Below, piece after piece: positions 17,568 to 25,503 of a stretch of DNA of 64,000 bases (the stretch's first letter is position 1; each line of letters opens with the position of its first letter). Source of the DNA: Pseudonocardia thermophila. Its GTDB lineage: Bacteria > Actinomycetota > Actinomycetes > Mycobacteriales > Pseudonocardiaceae. The notes below the pieces were generated by a model. The model ran no database searches. It saw only the letters and a list, made by a program, of their open reading frames with translations, and was not told the origin of the DNA. A program made the translations under genes and the position numbers. The stretch lies in the NCBI RefSeq assembly GCF_900142365.1, contig NZ_FRAP01000003.1:1-64000 (forward strand), written 5' to 3'.

Positions 17568-17990
17568 CGCGCAGGACGTGCAGATCCCGCGGAAGATCAC
17601 CTGGGCCTCGTCGACCGAGCCCACGTCGCCCACCGGGCTCAGGCAGGGCTTGCCGTCGCCGGCGCACTCGACGTCGGTGACCCGGCCGCAGATCCGGCAC
17701 ACGAAGTGGTGGTGCCAGCGGCTGGCGAGCTCGTAGAGCATCCGGCCCGGGCCGGCGTCGGCCGTCATGACCAGGCCGGCTCCGACCAGCGCCTCCAGTA
17801 CTCCGTACACGCTGGAGCGGGGCAGCGGATCCGGCCCTTCCGCGATGCGGGCCCGCACCTCCTCAGCGGAGCGGTGCGGGCCCAGATCGGCCAGTGCTTC
17901 CAGAACCGCGACCCGCGGGCGGGTGGCCCGCAGGCCGCGTGACCGCAGCGCCTCGGCCGGGCTCAGCCCTGCTGGGCGCTGAACATCCAC
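17520..17990 (-). CDS. Fur family metalloregulator
   Basis: 156 residues. The N-terminal winged helix includes LRATRPRVAVLEALADLGPH and the recognition segment SSVYGVLEALVGAGLV. The metal-binding HHHFVCRICGRVTDVEC motif and the C-terminal CTSCA pair form the structural zinc site. The start overlaps the end of dps by 28 bp, so the two are co-transcribed. Likely an iron- or peroxide-responsive repressor of dps through the palindromes at 18431-18460. Confidence 0.92.
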   Translation of the reverse strand: MDVQRPAGLSPAEALRSRGLRATRPRVAVLEALADLGPHRSAEEVRARIAEGPDPLPRSSVYGVLEALVGAGLVMTADAGPGRMLYELASRWHHHFVCRICGRVTDVECAGDGKPCLSPVGDVGSVDEAQVIFRGICTSCASAARAQSDPGQLRRG

Positions 17991-18415
17991 AGCTGCTTCT
18001 CCAGGTCCGTCGCCACGCCGATCAGCATGTCCTGGCTGACCGGGTCCATGTCGGCGATGCGGACGATCCGCTCCCGCAGCCGGTCGGTGATCACCGTCAG
18101 CAGTGCGACGACGTGGTCGACGGCGGCCGCGTCGGTGATCCTGCCCTCGACGGCGTCGGGCAGCGGGCTGTTCTTCGCCACGGTCATGGCGCGCGCGTCC
18201 GGGGGGAACCCGATGGTGACGGCGCGCTCGGCGACGGTGTCGGCGGCCTCCCGCGCGATCGAGGTCAACTCGTCGAGGTGCAGGTGCACGTTGCGGAAGT
18301 GCCGGCCCTTGACGTTCCAGTGCAGCTGCTTGGCCTGCAGGTGGAGGTCGGTCAGCTCGACGAGGGTGTCCTGCAGGTCGGTGCCGACGGTGGCGGGAAT
18401 GCTCGTTGTGGTCAT
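17963..18415 (-). CDS. dps: Dps family DNA-binding ferritin
   Basis: 150 residues from ATG 18415 with AAGGGGAG upstream; the longer frame upstream is not used. The ferroxidase motif is seen as LHLQAKQLHWNVKGRHFRNV and LHLDELTSIAREAAD. Dps dodecamers store iron and protect DNA during oxidative stress and starvation. First gene of an operon with the Fur-family regulator. Confidence 0.94.
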   Translation of the reverse strand: MTTTSIPATVGTDLQDTLVELTDLHLQAKQLHWNVKGRHFRNVHLHLDELTSIAREAADTVAERAVTIGFPPDARAMTVAKNSPLPDAVEGRITDAAAVDHVVALLTVITDRLRERIVRIADMDPVSQDMLIGVATDLEKQLWMFSAQQG

Positions 18416-18430
18416 CTCACGCTCCCCTTC

Positions 18431-18460
18431 TCTGGAATGACTCCAGATTATCACTCTGGA
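18431..18460. promoter_or_regulatory. Overlapping palindromes upstream of dps
   Basis: TCTGGA-ATGAC-TCCAGA (18431-18447) and TCCAGA-TTATCAC-TCTGGA (18442-18460) share the middle arm. They lie 16-45 bp upstream of the dps start and in the divergent region before terD. The AT-rich TTATCA core and position suggest the operator for the co-transcribed Fur-family regulator. Confidence 0.55.
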
Positions 18461-18557
18461 CAGTGTCCGAAGAGGAGTCGCGGTGAGCTTCGCGTCACAG
18501 CCACCGATAGGGTGGGCGTCGACACAGTTCGGCGATCTTCGAAGGGGGAACCAGCCC

Positions 18558-19136
18558 GTGAGCGTCACCCTGGTCAAGGGCGGGAACGTCAGCCTGAGCA
18601 AGGAGGCTCCGGGTCTCACTCGGATCCTCGTGGGGCTCGGCTGGGACGTGCGCACCACCACGGGCGCCGACTACGACCTCGACGCGTCGGCGATCATGCT
18701 CGGCGAGAACGGCAAGGTGCTCTCCGACAGCCACTTCGTCTTCTTCAACAACCTCACCAGCCCGGACGGCACCGTCGAGCACACCGGCGACAACCTCACC
18801 GGTGAGGGCGAGGGCGACGACGAGGTCATCAAGGTCAACCTGGAGGCGATGGCGCCGAACGTGGCGAAGATCGTCTTCCCGGTCAGCATCTACGACGCCG
18901 ATGCTCGCGGGCAGAACTTCGGCCAGGTGCAGAACGCCTACATCCGCATCGTGAACGAGGTCAACGGCGCCGAGATCGCCCGCTTCGACCTCACCGAGGA
19001 CGCCTCCACCGAGACCGCGATGGTGTTCGGCGAGGTCTACCGGCACGGCGGCGACTGGAAGTTCCGCGCGGTCGGGCAGGGCTACGCCTCCGGGCTGGCG
19101 GGCATCGCGCGCGACTACGGGGTCAACGTCGCCTGA
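18558..19136 (+). CDS. terD: TerD family stress protein
   Basis: 192 residues starting at GTG 18558 (GAAGGGGGA upstream), [20 protein letters not shown]. The TerD calcium-binding signatures are present: [27 protein letters not shown] and [11 protein letters not shown]. Cytoplasmic tellurite-resistance/stress protein. Alone rather than in a ter operon, as is common in actinobacteria. Confidence 0.95.
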   Translation: MSVTLVKGGNVSLSKEAPGLTRILVGLGWDVRTTTGADYDLDASAIMLGENGKVLSDSHFVFFNNLTSPDGTVEHTGDNLTGEGEGDDEVIKVNLEAMAPNVAKIVFPVSIYDADARGQNFGQVQNAYIRIVNEVNGAEIARFDLTEDASTETAMVFGEVYRHGGDWKFRAVGQGYASGLAGIARDYGVNVA

Positions 19137-19221
19137 GCCCGACCGCAGACCGATCCGCGCCGCCGATGCCCTCGCGTCGGCGGCGCTCCTCGTCCTGGCG
19201 GCCGCCGTCGTCGCCACCGCG

Positions 19222-19473
19222 GTGCTGGGCGGGGTCTTCCTGTTGGCGTTCGGGCCGTGCGCACCGCCGCGCTGCTCCGCGGGTGCGGCGGTCGCCGCGG
19301 TGGTGACCGGGCTGGTGCTCGCCGCGGCCACGGGACTCGGCGGACTCGCGCTGACCGTGCGGCGGATCGTGCTGCGCCGGGCGGCGTGGCCGGCTGCGCT
19401 GCTGACGCTGGTCGTGTGCGTCGCGGTCGTCGTCGCGACCTGGGCGGGGCACCAGCTCGTCACCGGTGTTTGA
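19222..19473 (+). CDS. Small two-helix membrane protein
   Basis: At least 83 residues from GTG 19222. The same frame stays open back to 19135 and encodes further hydrophobic residues (ALASAALLVLAAAVVATAV), so translation may begin earlier at a non-ATG codon. Two or three membrane helices; CAPPRCS lies between them. No family recognised. Confidence 0.5.
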   Translation: MLGGVFLLAFGPCAPPRCSAGAAVAAVVTGLVLAAATGLGGLALTVRRIVLRRAAWPAALLTLVVCVAVVVATWAGHQLVTGV

Positions 19474-19511
19474 CGTGCGGGCCGGGCCGCGCGCGGCTAC
19501 CGTTGCCGCGC

Positions 19512-19988
19512 ATGACCGACCCGGACGAAGGCGACGACCTCGACCAGCTGGATCAGGACGCCCAGTTCGATCCCGCGGACACCCTGGTGGAGCGCGGCCG
19601 TGAGGGGGAGCGGTTCGACGTCCTCGACGAGGGCTGGTCGCCGCCCGAGCGTCCGTACGCGGTCGACGACTGGGGCACGACGGCGCGCGAGGAACGTGAG
19701 GGCGAGCCGATCGAGGAGCGCCTCGCCCGGGAACTGCCCGACGCGGCCGAGGAGGCGGGGGACCGCGACGTGGATCCCGAGACGGGGGAGCGGCTCGGCG
19801 ACACCGGCGACACCGACGGTGAGCTGCTCGACGACGAGGTGGGAGAGGAGCGCTCCGGCCGGCTCGCGGCCACCGGTGGAGCCTTCGTCGACGACGAGGA
19901 GCTCTACGCCCGCGACGAAGGCATCTCCGGTGGTGCCGCCTCCGCGGAGGAGGCGGCTGTGCACACGGTCCGCGAGGATGCGGAGTAG
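19512..19988 (+). CDS. DUF5709 family acidic protein
   Basis: 158 residues from ATG 19512, very acidic, with no membrane segment. The pattern GRFDVLDEGWSPPERPYAVDDWG-like (here EGWSPPERPYAVDDWGTT) and EERLARELPD, then ETGERLGD, is the DUF5709 signature. Cytoplasmic, possibly disordered; function unknown. A 17-bp tandem repeat covers its stop codon. Confidence 0.85.
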   Translation: MTDPDEGDDLDQLDQDAQFDPADTLVERGREGERFDVLDEGWSPPERPYAVDDWGTTAREEREGEPIEERLARELPDAAEEAGDRDVDPETGERLGDTGDTDGELLDDEVGEERSGRLAATGGAFVDDEELYARDEGISGGAASAEEAAVHTVREDAE

Positions 19989-20022
19989 CTGAGGATGCGG
20001 AGTAGCTGAGGATGCGGAGTAG
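19974..20022. repeat. Three copies of a 17-bp tandem repeat at a stop codon
   Basis: GAGGATGCGGAGTAGCT is repeated from 19974, 19991 and 20008 (the last copy partial). Each contains an in-frame TAG for the DUF5709 gene, so copy number changes leave the protein unaffected. Confidence 0.85.
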
Positions 20023-20074
20023 GCACTGCAGCGAGCAGGTACTCCGGCGACAGCGTCGGCACCGCGGTCGAACC

Positions 20075-20107
20075 GCCCTGTTGATCATGTCGGCGTCGTC
20101 CTCGACG
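20075..20107 (+). repeat. Dispersed repeat (GCCCTGTTGATCA family), copy 2
   Basis: GCCCTGTTGATCATG followed by CGTCGTCCTCGACG matches the core and right arm of the element at 32282-32342. The left arm is not obvious, so this is a half element. It is intergenic, between the DUF5709 gene and the receiver-like gene. Confidence 0.6.
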
Positions 20108-20177
20108 CGGGCTGCGGGGTGACCTCAGCGCCTCCTCGTCGTTGCGTTCTGTGACGACAACTGCACGAGGAGTGGGC

Positions 20178-20858
20178 ATGGCACCCAATCCGACCGCGTC
20201 GGTGATCGACGCCATCGGCGGGCTGATCGGCACGATCGTGTGGCCGCTGGTCGTACTGGTGGCGTTCTTCGCGCTCCGCCGACCCCTGGAACGGCTGATC
20301 TCCGGGCGCCGGGACACCACGAGCCCGCCCGCCGGCATCACCGCGACGCTGACCACCGAGGCCGAGGCGGCCGTGGTCGCCGCGACCGTCGCCCGGGACG
20401 CGGGCACCACGCCCGACGAGGCCGCCCGGGTCGTGCGCGAGTCGCGCGCCGCCGCCGAGGAGGCCGCGAGCGTGGGCGGCATGCTGGGCCGCACGGTGCT
20501 GTGGGTCGACGAACGCCCCGACAACAGCCGCTACGAGCACGCGATGCTCGCTGCGCTGGGCATCTCGGTGGTCGTGCGCACCAGCGCCGACGAGGCGCTC
20601 GCGACGCTGGCGTCGCGGCCGTTCGACCTGATGGTCACCGACCTGCAGCTCGGCCCCGACCCGAACGCCGGCTTCGCGCTGCTGGAGGCGGCTCGCGCCG
20701 CCGGTCACCACCTGCCGTGCCTGTTCTACGTCCACCACGCCACGCCCGAGCGGGTGCAGGAGGCGACTCGACTCGGCGCCGTCGGACTGACCAACCAACC
20801 GACCGCGCTGCTGCGCACCGCCGCCAAGGTGCTCGCGCCCGTGCCCGCGGCCGGCTGA
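20178..20858 (+). CDS. Membrane-tethered receiver-like protein
   Basis: 226 residues from ATG 20178 (CGAGGAG upstream). A hydrophobic helix at ~10-30 (IGTIVWPLVVLVAFFAL) is followed by basic residues, a short Ala-rich helical segment, then a domain resembling a response-regulator receiver. It shows TVLWVDERPDN in place of the acidic pair, and FDLMVTDLQLG with the phospho-acceptor-like Asp. No DNA-binding domain and no adjacent kinase. It may be a tethered or non-canonical receiver; function unknown. Confidence 0.65.
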   Translation: MAPNPTASVIDAIGGLIGTIVWPLVVLVAFFALRRPLERLISGRRDTTSPPAGITATLTTEAEAAVVAATVARDAGTTPDEAARVVRESRAAAEEAASVGGMLGRTVLWVDERPDNSRYEHAMLAALGISVVVRTSADEALATLASRPFDLMVTDLQLGPDPNAGFALLEAARAAGHHLPCLFYVHHATPERVQEATRLGAVGLTNQPTALLRTAAKVLAPVPAAG

Positions 20859-20901
20859 TGCTCGCCGCGCGCCGCGGCCGCTGCGGTGGAACGATCACGG
20901 T

Positions 20902-21675
20902 ATGACCCGTCCGATCCGCATCGGCCTGCAGCTCCAGCCGCAGCACGCCGATTACGCCGACATCCGGCGCACGGTCGCGGCGGCCGAGGAGGCCGGGACC
21001 GACATCGTCTTCAACTGGGACCACTTCTACCCGCTCTCCGGCGACCCCGACGGCAAGCACTTCGAGTGCTGGACGATGCTCGGCGCCTGGGCGGAGGCCA
21101 CCAGCCGCGTCGAGATCGGGGCTCTGGTCACCTGCAACAGCTACCGCAACCCGGACCTGCTGGCCGACATGGCGCGCACCGTCGACCACATGTCCGGCGG
21201 GCGGCTGATCCTGGGCATCGGCGCCGGCTGGTTCCAGCGCGACTACGACGAGTACGGCTACGACTTCGGCACGCCCGGTTCGCGGCTGGCCGATCTCGCG
21301 CAGGCGCTGCCGCGCATCACGGCGCGGTGGGCCGAGCTCAACCCGCCCCCGACCCGCGACATTCCGATCCTCATCGGTGGCGGCGGGGAGAAGAAGACCC
21401 TGCGCTGCACCGCCGAGCACGCGAACATCTGGCACGCGTTCGGCGATCTCGAGACGTTCACGCGCAAGAGCGCGATCCTCGACCAGCACTGCGCCGACAT
21501 GGGCCGCGACCCGGCCGAGATCGAGCGCTCGGTGGGTGTGCAGCGCTCGCCGGACGAGATCGGCGACGCGCTCGTCGAGGCGGGCGCGACGCTGTTCACC
21601 GTCGGCCAGGACGGCCCGGACTACGACCTGGGCCTGCTGAAGGAGTGGATCGCCTGGCGCGACGCCCGGCGGTGA
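20902..21675 (+). CDS. LLM class F420-dependent oxidoreductase
   Basis: 257 residues, luciferase-like TIM barrel. Motifs: IVFNWDHFYPL near the N-terminus, the NPDLLADMARTVDHMSGGRL segment and GIGAGW, all typical of actinobacterial F420-dependent LLM enzymes. The substrate is unknown. It is convergent with the NMT1-type transporter operon, so no operon partner is evident. Confidence 0.88.
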   Translation: MTRPIRIGLQLQPQHADYADIRRTVAAAEEAGTDIVFNWDHFYPLSGDPDGKHFECWTMLGAWAEATSRVEIGALVTCNSYRNPDLLADMARTVDHMSGGRLILGIGAGWFQRDYDEYGYDFGTPGSRLADLAQALPRITARWAELNPPPTRDIPILIGGGGEKKTLRCTAEHANIWHAFGDLETFTRKSAILDQHCADMGRDPAEIERSVGVQRSPDEIGDALVEAGATLFTVGQDGPDYDLGLLKEWIAWRDARR

Positions 21676-21688
21676 GGAACGCGATCCG

Positions 21689-22594
21689 CTACCGGGCGAG
21701 CCCCGCCTCCGGGCCCCAGCGGGCCAGCAGGGCCGCCTCCACGATCGTCATCAGCTCGTAGAGCACGATCGACACGACGACCGCGAGGGCCACGATCGTC
21801 CACACGCCCCCGTAGTTTCCGGTGCCGTTGTAGTACGACAGCACCCCGCCCATGCCCTCGAAGCCGACGAGCCACTCGGCGAGCATCGCGCCGACGATCG
21901 CGCCGGGCACCGAGATCCGGGCGGAGGCGAGGAACTGCGGCAGCGCCGCCGGGATGCGCACCACCAGCAGCGCCCGCGCCGCCGAACCGCCGTTGACCCG
22001 CACGACGTCGATCGCCTGCTGCGGCGCGCCGGTGAGGCCGACGACGATGTTCACCAGCGCCGGGAACAGCACCACGATCCCGGCGATCACCGCGATCGAC
22101 AGCGTGCCCTGCCCGAAGATCAGCAGCAGGAGCGGCGCCATCGCGACCAGCGGCACCGACCGCAGCGCGATCGCGATCGGCAGGAACGCGAACTCGAACG
22201 GCCGCCACGACACCATCCCGATCGCGATCACGGTGGCCGCCACCATGCCGGAGACGAACCCGATCGCGGCGTTGCCCAGTGTGGTGGCCAGCGCGGAGAA
22301 CGACTCCGCCCGCGCCGCCTCCGCCGTGAGCGACGCCGGTCGCACCCCGCGCGGGGGCTGGTCGACGAACAGGTACTGCCACACGTCCCACGGCGACTTG
22401 CCGACGAACGTCGAGACCTGGAAGACGGCCAGCAGCGCCGTCCACAGCAGGGTGAGCACGACGATCGCGACGAGGATCGTCAGCACCGCCCGCCCGGCCC
22501 GGTGCAGCACGGCGGCGGCGACCGAAGCGGGTGCGACGGTGCGGACGGCGGCGTCGGTCTCGGGAGCCGTCGTGGTGGTGTCGGAGGTCGTCAT
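21689..22594 (-). CDS. ABC transporter permease (NMT1/taurine type)
   Basis: 301 residues from ATG 22594, which overlaps the stop of the preceding permease gene (ATGA). A threonine-rich N-terminal tail, then about six membrane helices. The EAA loop is visible: VDVVRVNGGSAARALLVVRIPAALP. Inner-membrane subunit of a BPD-type importer; last gene of a four-gene operon (binding protein, ATPase, two permeases). Confidence 0.9.
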   Translation of the reverse strand: MTTSDTTTTAPETDAAVRTVAPASVAAAVLHRAGRAVLTILVAIVVLTLLWTALLAVFQVSTFVGKSPWDVWQYLFVDQPPRGVRPASLTAEAARAESFSALATTLGNAAIGFVSGMVAATVIAIGMVSWRPFEFAFLPIAIALRSVPLVAMAPLLLLIFGQGTLSIAVIAGIVVLFPALVNIVVGLTGAPQQAIDVVRVNGGSAARALLVVRIPAALPQFLASARISVPGAIVGAMLAEWLVGFEGMGGVLSYYNGTGNYGGVWTIVALAVVVSIVLYELMTIVEAALLARWGPEAGLAR

Positions 22595-23370
22595 GCCGCC
22601 CCCGTCGTCGCCGGGGAACCGGCCGCCCACGGTGTCACCAGCCGCGCGACCAGCCCGACCAGCAGGTACCACAGGCCGGACACGGCTGCGCTGACGAACG
22701 CCAGGTACCACAGCAGCGGTGCGTCGGCCTGGGCCTGCGCGGCGATCAGCGCCTTGCCGAGCGTGGAATCCCCGCCGCTACCCAGGTACTCAGCGAGGAT
22801 CGCGCCCAGGAACGCGGCCGGGGCGGCGATCCGCAGCGCCGCGAACAGGCTCGGCAGCGCCGCGACCACCCGCACCTTGCGCAGCACCGTCCAGCCGGTG
22901 CCGCCGTAGGCGCGGACCACGTCGACGCTCGCCCGCGGCGCGGCCCGCAGCCCGACCAGGCAGCCGACGACTGTGGTGAAGAAGCAGCTCATCGCCGCGA
23001 GCACCACCGACGCGCCGGACGAGCCGCGGCCCGCGATGATGACGATCACCGGGCCGATCGCGACCAGCGGCACGCAGTAGGTGAGGATCGCGACCTGGTT
23101 GACCAGCGCGTCCAGCCGCGGCACCAGCAGCACGAGCACCGCCAGCGCGATCGCGGCGGCGGTGCCCCACGCGTAGCCCTGCGCCGCCGACACCACGGTC
23201 GCCGCCGTGTTGCGCAGGGTGCCCGCCCACAGCTCGCCGTCGAGGAACTCGCCGAACACCGACGGCGGGGTCGGTATGACCCCGCTGCCCTGGAACAGCA
23301 CCAGCGACGCGATCCACCACAGTGCGAGCAGCACCGCGACGCCGGCGAGCCCGCCCAGCCGTGAGGTCAT
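22591..23370 (-). CDS. ABC transporter permease (NMT1/taurine type)
   Basis: 259 residues, about six membrane helices, with an EAA loop near [25 protein letters not shown]. It pairs with the next permease to form the transmembrane channel; two different permeases in one such operon suggest a heterodimeric channel. Its start overlaps the ATPase stop. Confidence 0.9.
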   Translation of the reverse strand: MTSRLGGLAGVAVLLALWWIASLVLFQGSGVIPTPPSVFGEFLDGELWAGTLRNTAATVVSAAQGYAWGTAAAIALAVLVLLVPRLDALVNQVAILTYCVPLVAIGPVIVIIAGRGSSGASVVLAAMSCFFTTVVGCLVGLRAAPRASVDVVRAYGGTGWTVLRKVRVVAALPSLFAALRIAAPAAFLGAILAEYLGSGGDSTLGKALIAAQAQADAPLLWYLAFVSAAVSGLWYLLVGLVARLVTPWAAGSPATTGAA

Positions 23371-24185
23371 CCCGTCCCCGCTCCGCGTCCGAAGAGGATC
23401 TCCGAGATCCGGTCGACGTAGGCGTGGAACTCGGGCGTGCGCATCAGGTCAGGGGTGCGCGGGCGCGGCAGGTCGATCGGTACGACCTCGGCGATCCGGC
23501 CCGGCCGCGGGCTCATCACCGCCACGACGTCGGAGAGGAACACCGCCTCGGAGATGCCGTGCGTGACCAGCAGCGTGGTGGCCGGTCGCTCCGTCCAGAT
23601 GCGCTGCAGCTCCACGTTCAGCCGCTGGCGGGTCATGTCGTCCAGCGCCCCGAACGGCTCGTCGAGCAGCATCACGGTGGGCTGCACGACCAGGCAGCGC
23701 GCGATCGCCACGCGCTGGCGCATACCGCCGGACAGCTGCGCGGGCTTCGCCTTCTCGAACCCGGTCAGCCCGACCAGCTCGATCAGCCCCTCGATCAGCC
23801 CCGGCTCGGGCGCGATGCCGGCGACCTCCAGCGGCAGCCGGATGTTGCCGGTCACCGTGCGCCACGGCAGCAGCGCGGCCTCCTGGAAGGCGATGCCGAG
23901 CTGGTGATCGCGCTGGATCTCCCGGGCCGGCCGGCCGTTGATCGTCACCGTGCCCGCGGTGGGTTCGTCCAGGCCGGCGAGGATGCGCAGCACGGTCGAC
24001 TTGCCGCAGCCGGACGGCCCGATCAGCGACAGGAACGAGTTGCGCGCCGTGCCGAGATCGACCCCGGCGAGCGCGTCGACCCGGCGCCGACCCAGGACGT
24101 ACTGCTTGGCGAGTCCCCGGATGTCGATCCCCGTCGCGGCGGTCGGCTCGGTCTGCGGGGACGCGGTGGCCGCGGCTCCCGTCAC
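23367..24185 (-). CDS. ABC transporter ATP-binding protein (SsuB/TauB type)
   Basis: 272 residues starting at GTG 24185, whose GTGA overlaps the stop of the binding-protein gene; the longer open frame is antisense-like and not used. Walker [10 protein letters not shown], signature [13 protein letters not shown], Walker [13 protein letters not shown] and the H-loop THGISEAV are all intact. Powers the importer encoded by its neighbours. Confidence 0.95.
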   Translation of the reverse strand: MTGAAATASPQTEPTAATGIDIRGLAKQYVLGRRRVDALAGVDLGTARNSFLSLIGPSGCGKSTVLRILAGLDEPTAGTVTINGRPAREIQRDHQLGIAFQEAALLPWRTVTGNIRLPLEVAGIAPEPGLIEGLIELVGLTGFEKAKPAQLSGGMRQRVAIARCLVVQPTVMLLDEPFGALDDMTRQRLNVELQRIWTERPATTLLVTHGISEAVFLSDVVAVMSPRPGRIAEVVPIDLPRPRTPDLMRTPEFHAYVDRISEILFGRGAGTG

Positions 24186-25276
24186 TGCGCAGCGGCCTTC
24201 AGCTCCGGGTTCTCGGCGTAGACCTCGTCGAGCAGCGACATGTCGAACAGCTCCTCCTTGGTGATCGTGATGCCGATCGCGCCCAGTGCGGCGATCCCGC
24301 GGTCCTGGAGCTCCTCGGTGATCGTGAACAGCCCGTTGGCGTCGGTGTCGGGGCTGCGGACCAGGTCGACCTGCGCCGTGGCCTGCTCGATCTCGCTGGC
24401 CAGGTCGAGGTTCTGGTCCTTGCCGTACACCTCCACCGCGAGCTTCGCCGCGCCCTCCGGGTCGCGCACGGCGTCGGTCCAGCCGCGGATCTCGGCCTTC
24501 AGGAACGCCTTGAGCATCTCGCGCTGCGTGTCGATCGTCTCCTGCAGCACGACGAACGTCTCGGACACGAACGGCAGCCCGTTGTCCGCGAACGGCAGTG
24601 TCACGGGCGTGAAGCCCTTGTGCTTCACCAGGAACGGCTCGTTGGTCAGGAACGACATGAAGCCGTCGACCTTCTTCTCGGTCAGCGGCGCGGGGTCGTA
24701 CTGCACGACGACCTGGTTGACCGAGGCCGGGTCGATGCCGTTGGCGGCGAGCAGGCCGGCGAAGATCGACTGGTTGGTGCCGGCCTGGATGCCGAGCGTC
24801 TTGCCCACCAGGTCGCCGACGGTGCGGATCGGTGTGCCCTCCTCGATCGAGAGGATGCAGAACGGGTTCTTCTGGTACGTGGCGCCGATGATCGTGATCG
24901 GCGCACCCTGCTCGACGATGTAGCGCGCGGTGGCGTCGGGGGCGGACAGGCCGACGTGCACGTTCTTCTGGATGACCTGCGCCTCGGCGCTCGCCACCGG
25001 GCCGGCGACGAGGTCGACCGACGAGAAGCCGGCCTCCGTGAAGTAGCCCTTGGAGTCGGCGAAGTACTCGCCGGCGAACTCGAAGTTCTTGATCCACGAC
25101 AGCTGGACGGCCAGCTCGCCGAACTGTCCGGCCGCGGCCGTCCCGGTGGCCCCTCCACTCGCGGGCGCACCGCCGCTCCCGCCACCGCAGGCGACGGCCG
25201 CCAGGCCGACGGCGCCGAGACCGGCGAAGCGGAGGACGTCGCGCCTGGTGAGGTGCGGCGTGCGGGGCAGCTGCAT
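24182..25276 (-). CDS. ABC transporter substrate-binding lipoprotein, NMT1/THI5 type
   Basis: 364 residues from ATG 25276. The N-terminus carries a twin-arginine (TRRDVLRF), a hydrophobic stretch and the lipobox AVAC, followed by a Gly/Ser/Ala linker, so it is probably a lipid-anchored Tat substrate. The mature domain ([20 protein letters not shown]...) fits the NMT1/THI5-like family that binds pyrimidines, taurine, nitrate or aromatic acids. The ligand cannot be told from sequence alone. First gene of the operon. Confidence 0.9.
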   Translation of the reverse strand: MQLPRTPHLTRRDVLRFAGLGAVGLAAVACGGGSGGAPASGGATGTAAAGQFGELAVQLSWIKNFEFAGEYFADSKGYFTEAGFSSVDLVAGPVASAEAQVIQKNVHVGLSAPDATARYIVEQGAPITIIGATYQKNPFCILSIEEGTPIRTVGDLVGKTLGIQAGTNQSIFAGLLAANGIDPASVNQVVVQYDPAPLTEKKVDGFMSFLTNEPFLVKHKGFTPVTLPFADNGLPFVSETFVVLQETIDTQREMLKAFLKAEIRGWTDAVRDPEGAAKLAVEVYGKDQNLDLASEIEQATAQVDLVRSPDTDANGLFTITEELQDRGIAALGAIGITITKEELFDMSLLDEVYAENPELKAAAQ

Positions 25277-25503
25277 GGTCACGCTCCTGGGTTCGCGTTC
25301 GGGGTACGGCCACCGGAAAACTAGGAACGGCACGCTTCGCAGGGGTTTCCGCCGTGTAACCGAATCCAGCCCTCCGGTGGTGGGTGCGACGTCCACCCCA
25401 TCGTGGGCTTGCGCCCGCAGCCCGCTGTGTGCGCTCTGTGATCGTCCGGTCATTCCTGGTTTACTTCGATCGGGGTGCGGGTGCGACTTCTCGGGGGAGC
25501 CAG

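Noticed and set aside
14693..17680. 995-codon open frame on the plus strand
   Set aside because: It runs antisense to the DUF4393 and DUF445 genes and out of frame through pirin. No protein-like features.
20902..25276. LLM oxidoreductase and NMT1 transporter as one operon
   Set aside because: They are convergent, so they cannot be co-transcribed.
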